Below are positions 25,782-33,471 of a stretch of DNA of 64,000 nt, piece after piece. This DNA is from Mycobacterium kansasii ATCC 12478. Its GTDB lineage: Bacteria > Actinomycetota > Actinomycetes > Mycobacteriales > Mycobacteriaceae. Position 1 is the stretch's first letter; every line of letters starts with the position of its first letter. The stretch spans positions 3,472,001 to 3,536,000 of the forward strand of contig NC_022663.1 in the NCBI RefSeq assembly GCF_000157895.3. The letters are read 5' to 3'. A program made the position numbers and the translations under genes. The notes under the pieces are model-generated. The model made no database searches. It was not told where the DNA came from and was given only the letters and a program-made list of their open reading frames with translations.

Positions 25782-26693
25782 GTGATCAGCGCACGCACAG
25801 TCACATTCCCCGGGGCGGCGGGCTTCGGGCACACCCTGGCGCCATTGCGGCGCGGCCGCGGCGATCCCTGCTTTCGCGTCCCCGGTGACGGCACGATCTG
25901 GCGCACCAGCCTGCTGACCAGCGGGCCGGTTACGGCGTGCATCAGCCGGGCGACCCCCGACGCGGCCCACTGCGTGGCGTGGGGCCCCGGCGCCGAGCAG
26001 TTCCTCGGGTTGCTGCCGGCGCTGCTGGGCGCCGACGACGACGCCTCGGATTTCGTGCCGAGTGAGCCGACGGTCGCGGCCGCGCACCGGCGGCTGCCGC
26101 ACCTGCGCCTGGGCCGTACCGGACAGGTGCTGGAGGCGTTGGTCCCGGCGGTCATCGAGCAGCGGGTCCCCGGCGCCGACGCCTTCCGGTCGTGGCGCGT
26201 GCTGGTGACCAAGTACGGCACACCGGCCCCGGGACCGGCGCCCGACGGCATGCGGGTGCCGCCGTCGGCCGAGGCCTGGCGGCACATCCCGTCGTGGGAG
26301 TTCCACCGCGCCAATGTCGACCCCGGGCGGGCCCGGACGGTGGTGAGCTGCGCCCGGCGGGCGGCGTCGCTGGAGCGGTTGACCGCGCTGCCGGCCGCGC
26401 AGGCGCGCGAGGCGCTGACGTCGCTGCCCGGAGTCGGCGTGTGGACGGCGGCCGAGACGGCGCAGCGGGCCTTCGGTGACCCCGACGCGGTGTCGGTGGG
26501 CGACTACCACATCCCGAAAATGGTCGGCTGGACGCTGCTGGGCCGTCCCGTCGACGACGCCGGCATGCTCGAGCTGCTGGAGCCGATGCGGCCGCACCGG
26601 CATCGGGTGGTCCGGCTGCTCGAAGCCAGCGGCCTGGCCTATGAGCCGCGCCGCGGGCCGCGACTGCCGGTGCAGCAGATCCACTCGCTGTGA
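25782..26693 (+). CDS. DNA-3-methyladenine glycosylase-type HhH-GPD protein (Rv0142-like)
   Basis: A 303-residue base-excision-repair glycosylase candidate, read from GTG 25782 (ISARTVTFPGAAGFGHTLAP). The helix-hairpin-helix is LTSLPGVGVWTAAETAQRAF (about residues 210-229). The GPD-loop catalytic Asp lies in AVSVGDYHIPKMVGW (about 236-250). The N-terminal part forms the AlkA-like beta domain. It probably removes alkylated bases, though mycobacterial activity has not been shown to my knowledge. Gene order agrees with Rv0142. Confidence 0.87.
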   Translation: MISARTVTFPGAAGFGHTLAPLRRGRGDPCFRVPGDGTIWRTSLLTSGPVTACISRATPDAAHCVAWGPGAEQFLGLLPALLGADDDASDFVPSEPTVAAAHRRLPHLRLGRTGQVLEALVPAVIEQRVPGADAFRSWRVLVTKYGTPAPGPAPDGMRVPPSAEAWRHIPSWEFHRANVDPGRARTVVSCARRAASLERLTALPAAQAREALTSLPGVGVWTAAETAQRAFGDPDAVSVGDYHIPKMVGWTLLGRPVDDAGMLELLEPMRPHRHRVVRLLEASGLAYEPRRGPRLPVQQIHSL

Positions 26694-26776
26694 CGCAAGC
26701 AGACCCGTGTGAGCGCCGTCGCCGTCGGGTATCCCTGCCGGAAAGTGACCGTAGGCGAACTTCAGGGGGCTGATCG

Positions 26777-27325
26777 ATGACACAGTTCACCATTCCGGGA
26801 TTGACCGACAAACAGGGCGCGCGACTCGCCGAACTCCTGCAGAAGCAGCTGAGCACCTACAACGACCTGCACCTGACGCTCAAGCACATCCACTGGAACG
26901 TGGTGGGGCCCAACTTCATCGGCGTGCACGAGATGATCGACCCGCAGGTCGAGTCGGTGCGCGGCTATGCCGACGAGGTGGCCGAACGTATCGCGGCCCT
27001 GGGCGCGTCGCCGCAGGGCACCCCGGGAGCGATCATCAAGGATCGCACCTGGGACGACTACTCGGTCGGCCGCGACTGCGTGCAGGCGCATCTGGCTGCG
27101 CTGGACCTGGTCTACACCGGCGTGATCGAAGACATCCGCAAAGCCATCGACGAGACCGAGGAACTCGACCGGGTCACCCAGGACGTGCTGATCGAGCACG
27201 CCGCGGACCTGGAGAAGTTCCAGTGGTTCGTCCGGGCGCACCTGGAGAACGCGGGCGGCAAACTGACCCACGACGGTTCGACGAGTGAACGCGATGCCGC
27301 CAGCACCGCACGGCAGCAGTCCTAG
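26777..27325 (+). CDS. dps: Dps ferritin-like DNA-protection protein
   Basis: A 182-residue Dps protein that oxidises and stores iron and can bind DNA in starved cells. The intersubunit ferroxidase site residues lie in LKHIHWNVVGPNFIGVHEMI (about residues 35-54) and DPQVESVRGYADEVAERI. The long four-helix bundle continues to LEKFQWFVRAHLENAGG. The Ser/Thr/Arg-rich tail resembles that of M. smegmatis Dps1, where the tail aids DNA binding. An AGGGGGCTGATCG leader precedes ATG 26777. M. tuberculosis lacks Dps as far as I recall, so this is an accessory gene between the Rv0142 and Rv0143c equivalents. Its stop overlaps that of the chloride channel gene. Confidence 0.93.
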   Translation: MTQFTIPGLTDKQGARLAELLQKQLSTYNDLHLTLKHIHWNVVGPNFIGVHEMIDPQVESVRGYADEVAERIAALGASPQGTPGAIIKDRTWDDYSVGRDCVQAHLAALDLVYTGVIEDIRKAIDETEELDRVTQDVLIEHAADLEKFQWFVRAHLENAGGKLTHDGSTSERDAASTARQQS

Positions 27326-28770
27326 CCGGGCGGCGCCTTGCGCGCGCGTTCGGCTCGTTCCGCCTCGGCGGCTTCGCGGTTCAACCGCTGCGCTTCGTAG
27401 ATGGTGACGTTGGTGCGTGACATCAGCAATGCGGCGATCCCCACGGCCAGGATCGCCCCCGGCACCACCGAGAACGAGCCGGTCATCTCGGCGACCATGA
27501 TCATGATCGCCAGCGGTGCCCGTGCCACGCTGCCGAAACACGCCATCATGCCCACCACCACGAAGATTCCCGGTGCGTCGGGCACGCCCGGTATCCCGGA
27601 GAGCTCCCCGAGCCGCCAGACCGCGGCGCCGACGAACGCACCGATGACGATGCCGGGCCCGAACAGCCCGCCCGAACCGCCGGTGCCGATCGACAGCGAG
27701 GTGGCGATGATCTTGGCGATCGGCAGGACGACGATGATCCACAACGGGATGCTCATCAGCGATCCGCGGTCGGCGGCCAGCTGCGCCCAGCCGTAGCCGC
27801 TGCTCAGGATTTGCGGGATCAGTAGCCCCAGCAACCCGACCAGCAGCCCGCCGACGGTCGGCTTGATCACCGACCCGCCGGGAAGCCGGCGGGTGAGAGC
27901 CACCGACGCGTGGAAGATGCGGGCATACAGGTAGCCGACGGCCGCGGCAACCAGCCCGATCACGACGAACCACAACAGCGGCCATGCCCGCTCGAAGCGG
28001 TACTCGGCGTCGATGTAGCCGAACAGCGGGTCGAATCCCAGGAAGGCGCCGAGCACCGCGTACGCCGTCCCGGAGGTGATGAAGCCGGGCAGCAGGCTGC
28101 GATAGTCGAAATCGTCGCGATAGGTGATCGACGCCGCCAGCACCGCTCCGCCCAGCGGGGCGGCGAAGATCGCGCCGATACCCGCGCCGATGCCCAGCGC
28201 CACCGCAATCCGGCCATCCTCGTCGGACAGGCCCAGCCGTCGCGTCAGCAACGAGCAGAAACCGGCCGAGATCTGCGCCGTCGGCCCCTCACGCCCGCCG
28301 GAACCTCCCGATCCGATGGTCAGCGCGCTGGCCACCATCTTCACCAGCACCGCCCGTCCGCGGATGGCCCGCGGATCCGTGTGGACCGCCTCGATGGCCT
28401 CGTCGGTGCCGTGACCGGTGGCTTCCGGTGCGAACCTGGCCACGATGAAGGCCGAGAGCAGCGCCCCGCCCGTCGTCACCAGTGGAATGGCCCATGGGCG
28501 GGCGAAACCGCTGGACCCACGGCTACCGCCCTCGCCCAGCGGAGTCGGAATGTGGTAGTCGGCGAGATAGCCGAGCAGGAACTCGCCGGTGTATTTCAGC
28601 GCCAGATAGAACACCACCGCGCCCAGGCCGGCGATGACGCCGATCGTGACGCCCAGCAACAACCACTTGCGCAAATAGCCGGCACTTCTGATCGATGCGC
28701 CGAATCGTCCGCCGGCGGCAGCGAGCGGCGCCTCTCGGGGTTCCAGGGCGTCCGGGGTCGGGTCGTTCAC
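27322..28770 (-). CDS. ClC-family chloride channel/transporter (Rv0143c-like)
   Basis: A 482-residue ClC membrane protein with about ten or more hydrophobic segments. Family signatures are GSGGSGGREGPTAQIS (the GREGP ion-pathway motif, about residues 153-168), GIGAIFAAPLGGAVLAASI, and SIGTGGSGGLFGPGIVIGAF (the GxFxP motif, about 363). It has no C-terminal CBS domains, and its charged tail is short (AEAERAERARKAPPG). Whether it is a Cl-/H+ exchanger or a channel is uncertain, because the gating Glu position (GREGP) is conserved but the proton Glu was not located. Order matches Rv0143c. Confidence 0.92.
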   Translation of the reverse strand: MNDPTPDALEPREAPLAAAGGRFGASIRSAGYLRKWLLLGVTIGVIAGLGAVVFYLALKYTGEFLLGYLADYHIPTPLGEGGSRGSSGFARPWAIPLVTTGGALLSAFIVARFAPEATGHGTDEAIEAVHTDPRAIRGRAVLVKMVASALTIGSGGSGGREGPTAQISAGFCSLLTRRLGLSDEDGRIAVALGIGAGIGAIFAAPLGGAVLAASITYRDDFDYRSLLPGFITSGTAYAVLGAFLGFDPLFGYIDAEYRFERAWPLLWFVVIGLVAAAVGYLYARIFHASVALTRRLPGGSVIKPTVGGLLVGLLGLLIPQILSSGYGWAQLAADRGSLMSIPLWIIVVLPIAKIIATSLSIGTGGSGGLFGPGIVIGAFVGAAVWRLGELSGIPGVPDAPGIFVVVGMMACFGSVARAPLAIMIMVAEMTGSFSVVPGAILAVGIAALLMSRTNVTIYEAQRLNREAAEAERAERARKAPPG

Positions 28771-28879
28771 CGCGCGAGCCTCGCAAGCATCAGGTCATCC
28801 TATGACAACCGGGAATAAGTGGACTCTGGTCCGGTTATATCACCTAGTTACTTGATGAGTTCCCGAGGAGTAGGTAGGA

Positions 28880-29863
28880 ATGCCCGCTGTAACCGCCGAT
28901 ACGTTGACCTTGGCGCGGGTGGCTGCGCCCGGCGCCGACGCGACCGAGCGGCCGGTCCGCTCCATCACGTCCGGCCCGCGAGGCTACGAGGGCGAGGGAT
29001 TTCCCGTTGTCCGGGCATTCGCCGGCATCGGCACCGCCGCTCTGGACCCGTTCGTGCATATGGACCAGATCGGTGAGGTGGACTACCAGCCGGGCGAGCC
29101 CCGGGGCACCGACTGGCACCCGCACCGGGGCTTCGAAACCGTCACCTACATGATCGACGGAAAACTCGCGCACCAGGATTCCTACGGAGGCGGCGGCCTG
29201 ATCACCGACGGCGCGACGCAGTGGATGACGGCGGGATCCGGCATCTTGCACATCGAGACCCCGCCCATCGACACCGTGAAGCGCGGCGGAATCTTCCACG
29301 GCGTCCAGTTGTGGGTGAACCTGCCGAAGAAGGACAAGTTCGCCCAGCCTCGCTACCAGGCCATCGAGGGCGGCGACGTCACGCTGATCGCCTCGGGCGA
29401 CGGCGGAGCCCTGGTTCGCATCATCGCCGGGGAGATCGACGGCCACCCTGGACCCGGGATCACCCACACGCCGATCACACTGGCGCACGCCACGATCGCA
29501 CCCGGCGCCCGGCTGAACATCCCGTGGCGACGGGATTTCAATTCGCTGGTCTATGTGCTGTCCGGGCGTGGTTCGGTCGGCGCGGCCGGACATCCGATTC
29601 ACCGGGGTCAGTTGGCGGTGATGGGCCCCGGCGACCGGATCACCGTGACCGCCGGCCCGGCGCCGGATGCCCACCGGACAACAGCCCTTGACGTGCTGCT
29701 GCTGGGCGGGCGACCCATCCGTGAGCCGGTATTCCACTACGGGCCCTTCGTGATGAACACCCGGGCCGAAGTGATCGAGGCGCTCGAGGACTACCAGGCC
29801 GGCAAGTTTCGTAGCATCCCGCCGAACGCGCTGATGCCGCACCGCGGCGGTGGCACACTCTAG
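28880..29863 (+). CDS. Pirin-family bicupin protein
   Basis: A 327-residue pirin with two cupin domains. The metal-site histidines are in DWHPHRGFETVTYMIDG (about residues 76-92), with more ligands in HQDSYGG and ILHIETPP (the usual HSE appears as HIE). Pirins bind Fe and show quercetinase-like or regulatory roles. ATG 28880 follows an unusual leader with GAGGAGTAGGTAGGA. Only 2 bases separate it from the TetR gene downstream, so the two form an operon. As I recall it is not present at this site in M. tuberculosis, between Rv0143c and Rv0144. Confidence 0.9.
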   Translation: MPAVTADTLTLARVAAPGADATERPVRSITSGPRGYEGEGFPVVRAFAGIGTAALDPFVHMDQIGEVDYQPGEPRGTDWHPHRGFETVTYMIDGKLAHQDSYGGGGLITDGATQWMTAGSGILHIETPPIDTVKRGGIFHGVQLWVNLPKKDKFAQPRYQAIEGGDVTLIASGDGGALVRIIAGEIDGHPGPGITHTPITLAHATIAPGARLNIPWRRDFNSLVYVLSGRGSVGAAGHPIHRGQLAVMGPGDRITVTAGPAPDAHRTTALDVLLLGGRPIREPVFHYGPFVMNTRAEVIEALEDYQAGKFRSIPPNALMPHRGGGTL

Positions 29864-29865
29864 GC

Positions 29866-30504
29866 ATGCCGCCCACCGCCGCACGTCGCGGCCCCGGACG
29901 TCCGCCTGCCACAAAATCGGACGAGACGCGACGGCGTATCGTCAGCGCCGCCCGGCAGGTGTTCAGTGAACGTGGTTATGACGGCGCGACCTTCCAGGCG
30001 ATCGCCGTCCGCGCCGACCTGACCCGGCCGGCTATCAACCATTACTTCGCCAGCAAGCGGGTGCTGTATCGGGAAGTGGTGGACCAAACCAACGAGCTGG
30101 TCGTCACCGCCGGTATCGAGCGGGCACGGCGCGAGACGACGCTGCTCCGGCGGCTGGCCGCGTTCATCACCGTGGCAATGGAGGCAGACGAGAAAAATCC
30201 TTCCACTGCTGCGTTCTTGGCCACCGCCGTGCTCGAGTCGCAGCGGCATCCGGAATTGGGGCGATCCGAAAACGACCCCGTCGCCGGCTCCCGGAAATTC
30301 CTGATCTGGGCGGTCCACGATGCCGTTGAGCGCGGCGAACTGACCGCCGGTATCCAGGTCGCTCCGTTGGCCGAGGCGCTGCTGCTCGTCTTGTGCGGGG
30401 TCGGCTTCTATGCCGGCTTCGTGGGCAGCTACCGGGAAATGGCGGACATCATCGCGGCGCTGCGGCAGTTGATGGCCGGCACGCTCTGGAAGTCGGAGGC
30501 CTGA
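29866..30504 (+). CDS. TetR-family regulator (Rv0144-like)
   Basis: A 212-residue TetR protein. A basic N-terminus (MPPTAARRGPGRPPATKSDE) with a GRP element is followed by RRIVSAARQVFSERGYDGAT and IAVRADLTRPAINHYFASKR, the DNA-binding domain. The C-terminal domain (FLATAVLESQRHPELG) is typical of regulators of lipid loci. It begins 2 bases after the pirin stop. Its probable targets are the adjacent methyltransferase and itself, with candidate palindromes at 30550-30570. Confidence 0.87.
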   Translation: MPPTAARRGPGRPPATKSDETRRRIVSAARQVFSERGYDGATFQAIAVRADLTRPAINHYFASKRVLYREVVDQTNELVVTAGIERARRETTLLRRLAAFITVAMEADEKNPSTAAFLATAVLESQRHPELGRSENDPVAGSRKFLIWAVHDAVERGELTAGIQVAPLAEALLLVLCGVGFYAGFVGSYREMADIIAALRQLMAGTLWKSEA

Positions 30505-30549
30505 TCGCCAATAGCCGACCGGCGGCAGTGACCTGGCCCACAAAGTGTA

Positions 30550-30570
30550 TAGGTTGCCTAACTTATTAGG
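30550..30570. promoter_or_regulatory. Nested palindromes upstream of the methyltransferase gene
   Basis: TAGG-TTG-CCTA (30550-30560) and CCTAA-CTTA-TTAGG (30557-30570) are two overlapping perfect inverted repeats, about 150 bases before the methyltransferase start. They are plausible TetR operators, and AT-rich for this genome. Confidence 0.45.
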
Positions 30571-30713
30571 TAGCATTGGCCACGGTATGACTGATCCGGC
30601 CGGCGTTTCCTGGTTTGCCTTCGTTGCGCGCCGCTGGGACGAATCCCACGGTCTCGCACCACTTTTCGCCGACCCATCCAACGAGAGATTCGCTAGAGAA
30701 CGGGAGCACGCGA

Positions 30714-31655
30714 ATGAGCACCCTGCGTACGCATGACGACACCTGGGACATCAGAACCAGCGTCGGCGCCACCGCGGTGATGGTGGCCGCGGCGCGGGCC
30801 GTCGAAACCGAACAGCCCGCCCCGCTGATCCGCGACCCGTATGCCAAATTACTGGTCACCAACGCCAATGCCGGCGTCCTGTGGGAGGCGATGCTCGACG
30901 AGCAGATGGTGGCCAAGATGCAGGCTCTCGACGCCGAGACCGCCGCGACCGTCCAGCACATGCGCAGCTACCAGGCCGTGCGGACGAACTTCTTCGACAC
31001 CTACTTCGCCGACGCGGTCGCCGACGGGATCCGTCAGGTCGTAATCCTGGCCTCGGGACTGGATTCCCGCGCTTACCGGCTGGACTGGCCGGCCGGGACG
31101 ACGGTCTACGAGATCGATCAGCCCCAGGTTCTTGCCTATAAGTCCGCGACGCTGGCGGGAAACGGGGTGACGCCGTCGGCCGATCGCCGTGAGGTGCCGA
31201 TCGACTTGCGCTTGGACTGGCCTGCCGCGCTGCGTGCCGCCGGGTTCGACCCGACGGCCCGGACCGCATGGCTGGCCGAGGGGCTGTTGATGTACCTGCC
31301 CGCCGACGCCCAGGACCGGCTGTTCATCCAGATCGGCGAGCTCAGCCCGCCGGGGAGCCGGATCGCCGCCGAAACCGCGGGCAACCACGCCGACGAACGG
31401 CGCGAACAGATGCGGGAGCGATTCAAGAAGGTGGCCGAGACGCTGGGCCTGGAGGAGACCGTCGATGTGCAGGAGCTCATCTACCACGACCCCGACCGGG
31501 CGAAGGTCGCCGGCTGGCTCAACGAACACGGTTGGCGCGCCACCGCGCGAAACGCCGGCGACGAGATGCGCCGGGTGGGCCGTTGGGTCGAGGGCGTACC
31601 GATGGCCGACGACAAGGATGCGTTCTCCGAGTTCGTGACGGCGGATCGGCTGTAA
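30714..31655 (+). CDS. SAM-dependent methyltransferase (Rv0146-like, DUF-type LCMT)
   Basis: A 313-residue member of the mycobacterial family of putative S-adenosylmethionine methyltransferases. ATG 30714 (MSTLRTHDDTWDIRTSVGAT) is favoured over 33 upstream in-frame codons. Landmarks are VMVAAARAVE, RDPYAKLLVTNANAGVLWEA, the SAM loop VVILASGLDSRAYRLDWP (about residues 106-123), VYEIDQPQVLAYK, WLAEGLLMYLPADAQDRL and ELIYHDPDRA. It matches my memory of Rv0146 closely. M. tuberculosis carries a tandem paralogue, Rv0145, that is missing here. The substrate is unknown. Confidence 0.92.
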   Translation: MSTLRTHDDTWDIRTSVGATAVMVAAARAVETEQPAPLIRDPYAKLLVTNANAGVLWEAMLDEQMVAKMQALDAETAATVQHMRSYQAVRTNFFDTYFADAVADGIRQVVILASGLDSRAYRLDWPAGTTVYEIDQPQVLAYKSATLAGNGVTPSADRREVPIDLRLDWPAALRAAGFDPTARTAWLAEGLLMYLPADAQDRLFIQIGELSPPGSRIAAETAGNHADERREQMRERFKKVAETLGLEETVDVQELIYHDPDRAKVAGWLNEHGWRATARNAGDEMRRVGRWVEGVPMADDKDAFSEFVTADRL

Positions 31656-31839
31656 TGCCGCGCACCGCGGACGACTCCCGGGACATTGCGACCACGGCGG
31701 CCAAACCCTGACACGACAAAGCATCCGAAGCCAAGGCGCGCTCGGATTCGCTGCAGCAAAGCTTTCAAAGCCACGGCCGGCCGACGGCGGCTGGGTTAGT
31801 CTGAGGCTCCGTCCGGTCACCCGGTAAGGAAGTGGTTGC

Positions 31840-31980
31840 ATGGACCTCGACGCCGCGGTCAGCACGGTAGCCCTCGTATCGGTAACTACCAGGGGCTTCT
31901 CCTTATCGCCGGTATCGCCGGAATCGCCGGTATCGCCGGTATCGGTGGGTGACCCACCTCATCAGGCGGGCGCGGACTAA
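31840..31980 (+). CDS. Small ORF with SPV tripeptide repeats upstream of MFS gene
   Basis: A possible 46-residue peptide (MDLDAAVSTVALVSVTTRGF, then LSPVSPESPVSPVSVGD, ending HQAGAD). A TAAGGAAG ribosome-binding site lies 9 bases before its ATG, and its stop is 17 bases before the MFS start. The middle is encoded by a 9-base tandem repeat that stays in frame. I do not recognise it. It could be a real leader peptide or a chance ORF created by the repeat, so confidence is low. Confidence 0.3.
   Translation: MDLDAAVSTVALVSVTTRGFSLSPVSPESPVSPVSVGDPPHQAGAD
31905..31949. repeat. 9-base tandem repeat ATCGCCGGT
   Basis: There are four adjacent copies of ATCGCCGG(T/A) from 31905 to 31940, then a degenerate fifth (ATCGGTGGG). 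It is a multiple-of-three repeat, so copy-number change would keep any reading frame. Confidence 0.85.
31944..31958. promoter_or_regulatory. Perfect palindrome before the MFS gene
   Basis: GGTGGGT-G-ACCCACC is a perfect 7-base-arm palindrome, 40 bases upstream of the MFS start. It could be an operator or a small hairpin in the leader. Confidence 0.4.
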
Positions 31981-31997
31981 CCGCCAAACCCGGGGTT

Positions 31998-33302
31998 GTG
32001 GCCGTGTCGACCCGGAGCGCCGATGGTCACGGCCTGCTGCCCGGCACGCCGGGCCATGTTGGCCGCGGCGACGTATCGGGGCGCGGGATCCCTTCGGACT
32101 CTGACGCAACCTCTTTCGCGCTGACGCTGGCTCTGCTGACCTCGACTGCGTTCCTGCTTTTCGCGCAGATCTTCATGGTTGCCCCGATCCTGCCGGCGCT
32201 GGCCCGCGACTTCGGCAGCACCGAGGGCATGGTCGGCCTCGGGGTGCCGGCGTTCTTGGTGCCCTACGGGTGGACGGTCCTGGTGTGGGGCACGGTATCG
32301 GACCGGTGGGGACGCCGTCGCGTCATCCTCATGTCGCTGTGCGCCTTCGTGGTCCTGACCATAGTCACCCCGCTGGCAACCGATGTCGGGCAATTCATCG
32401 CGCTTCGATTCGTGACCGGGGTTGCCGCCGGCGGCGTGGTGCCGATCAGCGTCGCACTGATCGGTGACCTGGTGCCGTACCGGCGCCGAGGCCGGGTGCT
32501 GGGATGGGTCTTCGGTGGAGCAGCCGGTGGCATGGCCTTCGGCGCGGCCGGTGGCGCGCTGGGTGAACCTCTGGTCGGCTGGCACGGATTGTTCGGTGTG
32601 GTGGCGGTCGGCGGACTGGTGCTGCTGGTGCTGGGGCTGTGGTTGGTTCCCGACACCGCCGCGGCGCCGCACCCGTCGTCGGTCCGCCAGGTCGCGGCCG
32701 GATTCGCGGAGCTGCTAAGCACCTCCCGCGGTCGCCGGACCTACGGCTACGTGCTGGTCAACGCGGTGTTGCACGCCGGGGTCTACACCTGGCTGGGGGT
32801 CTATCTGCATGACCACGTTCAGCTCGACGAGGAACAGATCGGGCTGGTTCTGCTCGGGTACGGCATCCCGGGCCTGGTGCTCGGCCCCGCCATCGGCCGA
32901 TTGGCCGATCGCTACGGGCGGGCGCGCGTCATCCCGCTCGGGTTGGCCCTGACCGCCGCCTGCGCCGCGGTGTTCGCCAGCGAGCCGTCGTTGCTATTCC
33001 TCCAAGCCGCCGTCGTCTCGCTGTCGCTCGGGTACGACATGACCCAACCGGCCCTGGTCGTCATCGTCACGGACCTTTCCGGCCAGCGTGGGCAGGCGAT
33101 CGGGCTCAACTCGTGCGTCCTGTGGGTTGGCATGGGGATTGGCAGCCTCGTCTTCCAGGCCATCCTGCTGCCACTCGGCTTCTCCGGCGCCTTTGCCTGG
33201 TTTGCGGGTTTGTCGCTGCTCGCCGGGGCGGTCGCGATACCGCTGTTTCGTGCCGAACGCCCTCCGGGCGGTAGCAGAGTGTCACCCGCTGCCCCGGTGT
33301 AG
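31998..33302 (+). CDS. Major facilitator superfamily transporter
   Basis: A 434-residue 12-helix MFS exporter of the DHA1-like type, with GTG 31998 (or 32004) as start. The loop 2-3 signature is present as WGTVSDRWGRRRVILMS (about residues 96-112). A weaker repeat occurs in the second half (GRLADRYGRARVIPLG). The first helix is FALTLALLTSTAFLLFAQIF. The substrate is unknown; drug or metabolite efflux is typical. No dedicated regulator is adjacent on the right. It lies between the Rv0146 and Rv0147 equivalents, where M. tuberculosis has no such gene as I recall. Confidence 0.88.
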   Translation: MAVSTRSADGHGLLPGTPGHVGRGDVSGRGIPSDSDATSFALTLALLTSTAFLLFAQIFMVAPILPALARDFGSTEGMVGLGVPAFLVPYGWTVLVWGTVSDRWGRRRVILMSLCAFVVLTIVTPLATDVGQFIALRFVTGVAAGGVVPISVALIGDLVPYRRRGRVLGWVFGGAAGGMAFGAAGGALGEPLVGWHGLFGVVAVGGLVLLVLGLWLVPDTAAAPHPSSVRQVAAGFAELLSTSRGRRTYGYVLVNAVLHAGVYTWLGVYLHDHVQLDEEQIGLVLLGYGIPGLVLGPAIGRLADRYGRARVIPLGLALTAACAAVFASEPSLLFLQAAVVSLSLGYDMTQPALVVIVTDLSGQRGQAIGLNSCVLWVGMGIGSLVFQAILLPLGFSGAFAWFAGLSLLAGAVAIPLFRAERPPGGSRVSPAAPV

Positions 33303-33471
33303 CGCAGATCGGACCGGATCTTTCCTATTCCTGCCGTAACCGCATGACTAGGATCGCCAATATCACCGATGTGCGACCACGTGATGTGGCTGAGCACTCC
33401 GGGTCACTTCCCGTGAAGCCCGGAAAGCCCCGGATCGGAAACCGGATAGGACCCGGACAGAAAGGACAACG

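Noticed and set aside
30550..30570. Possible IdeR iron box (TAGGTTGCCTAACTTATTAGG)
   Set aside because: It shares TAGGTT and CCTAAC with the IdeR consensus but is out of register by a base and lacks the full 19-base symmetry. A TetR operator is a better reading.
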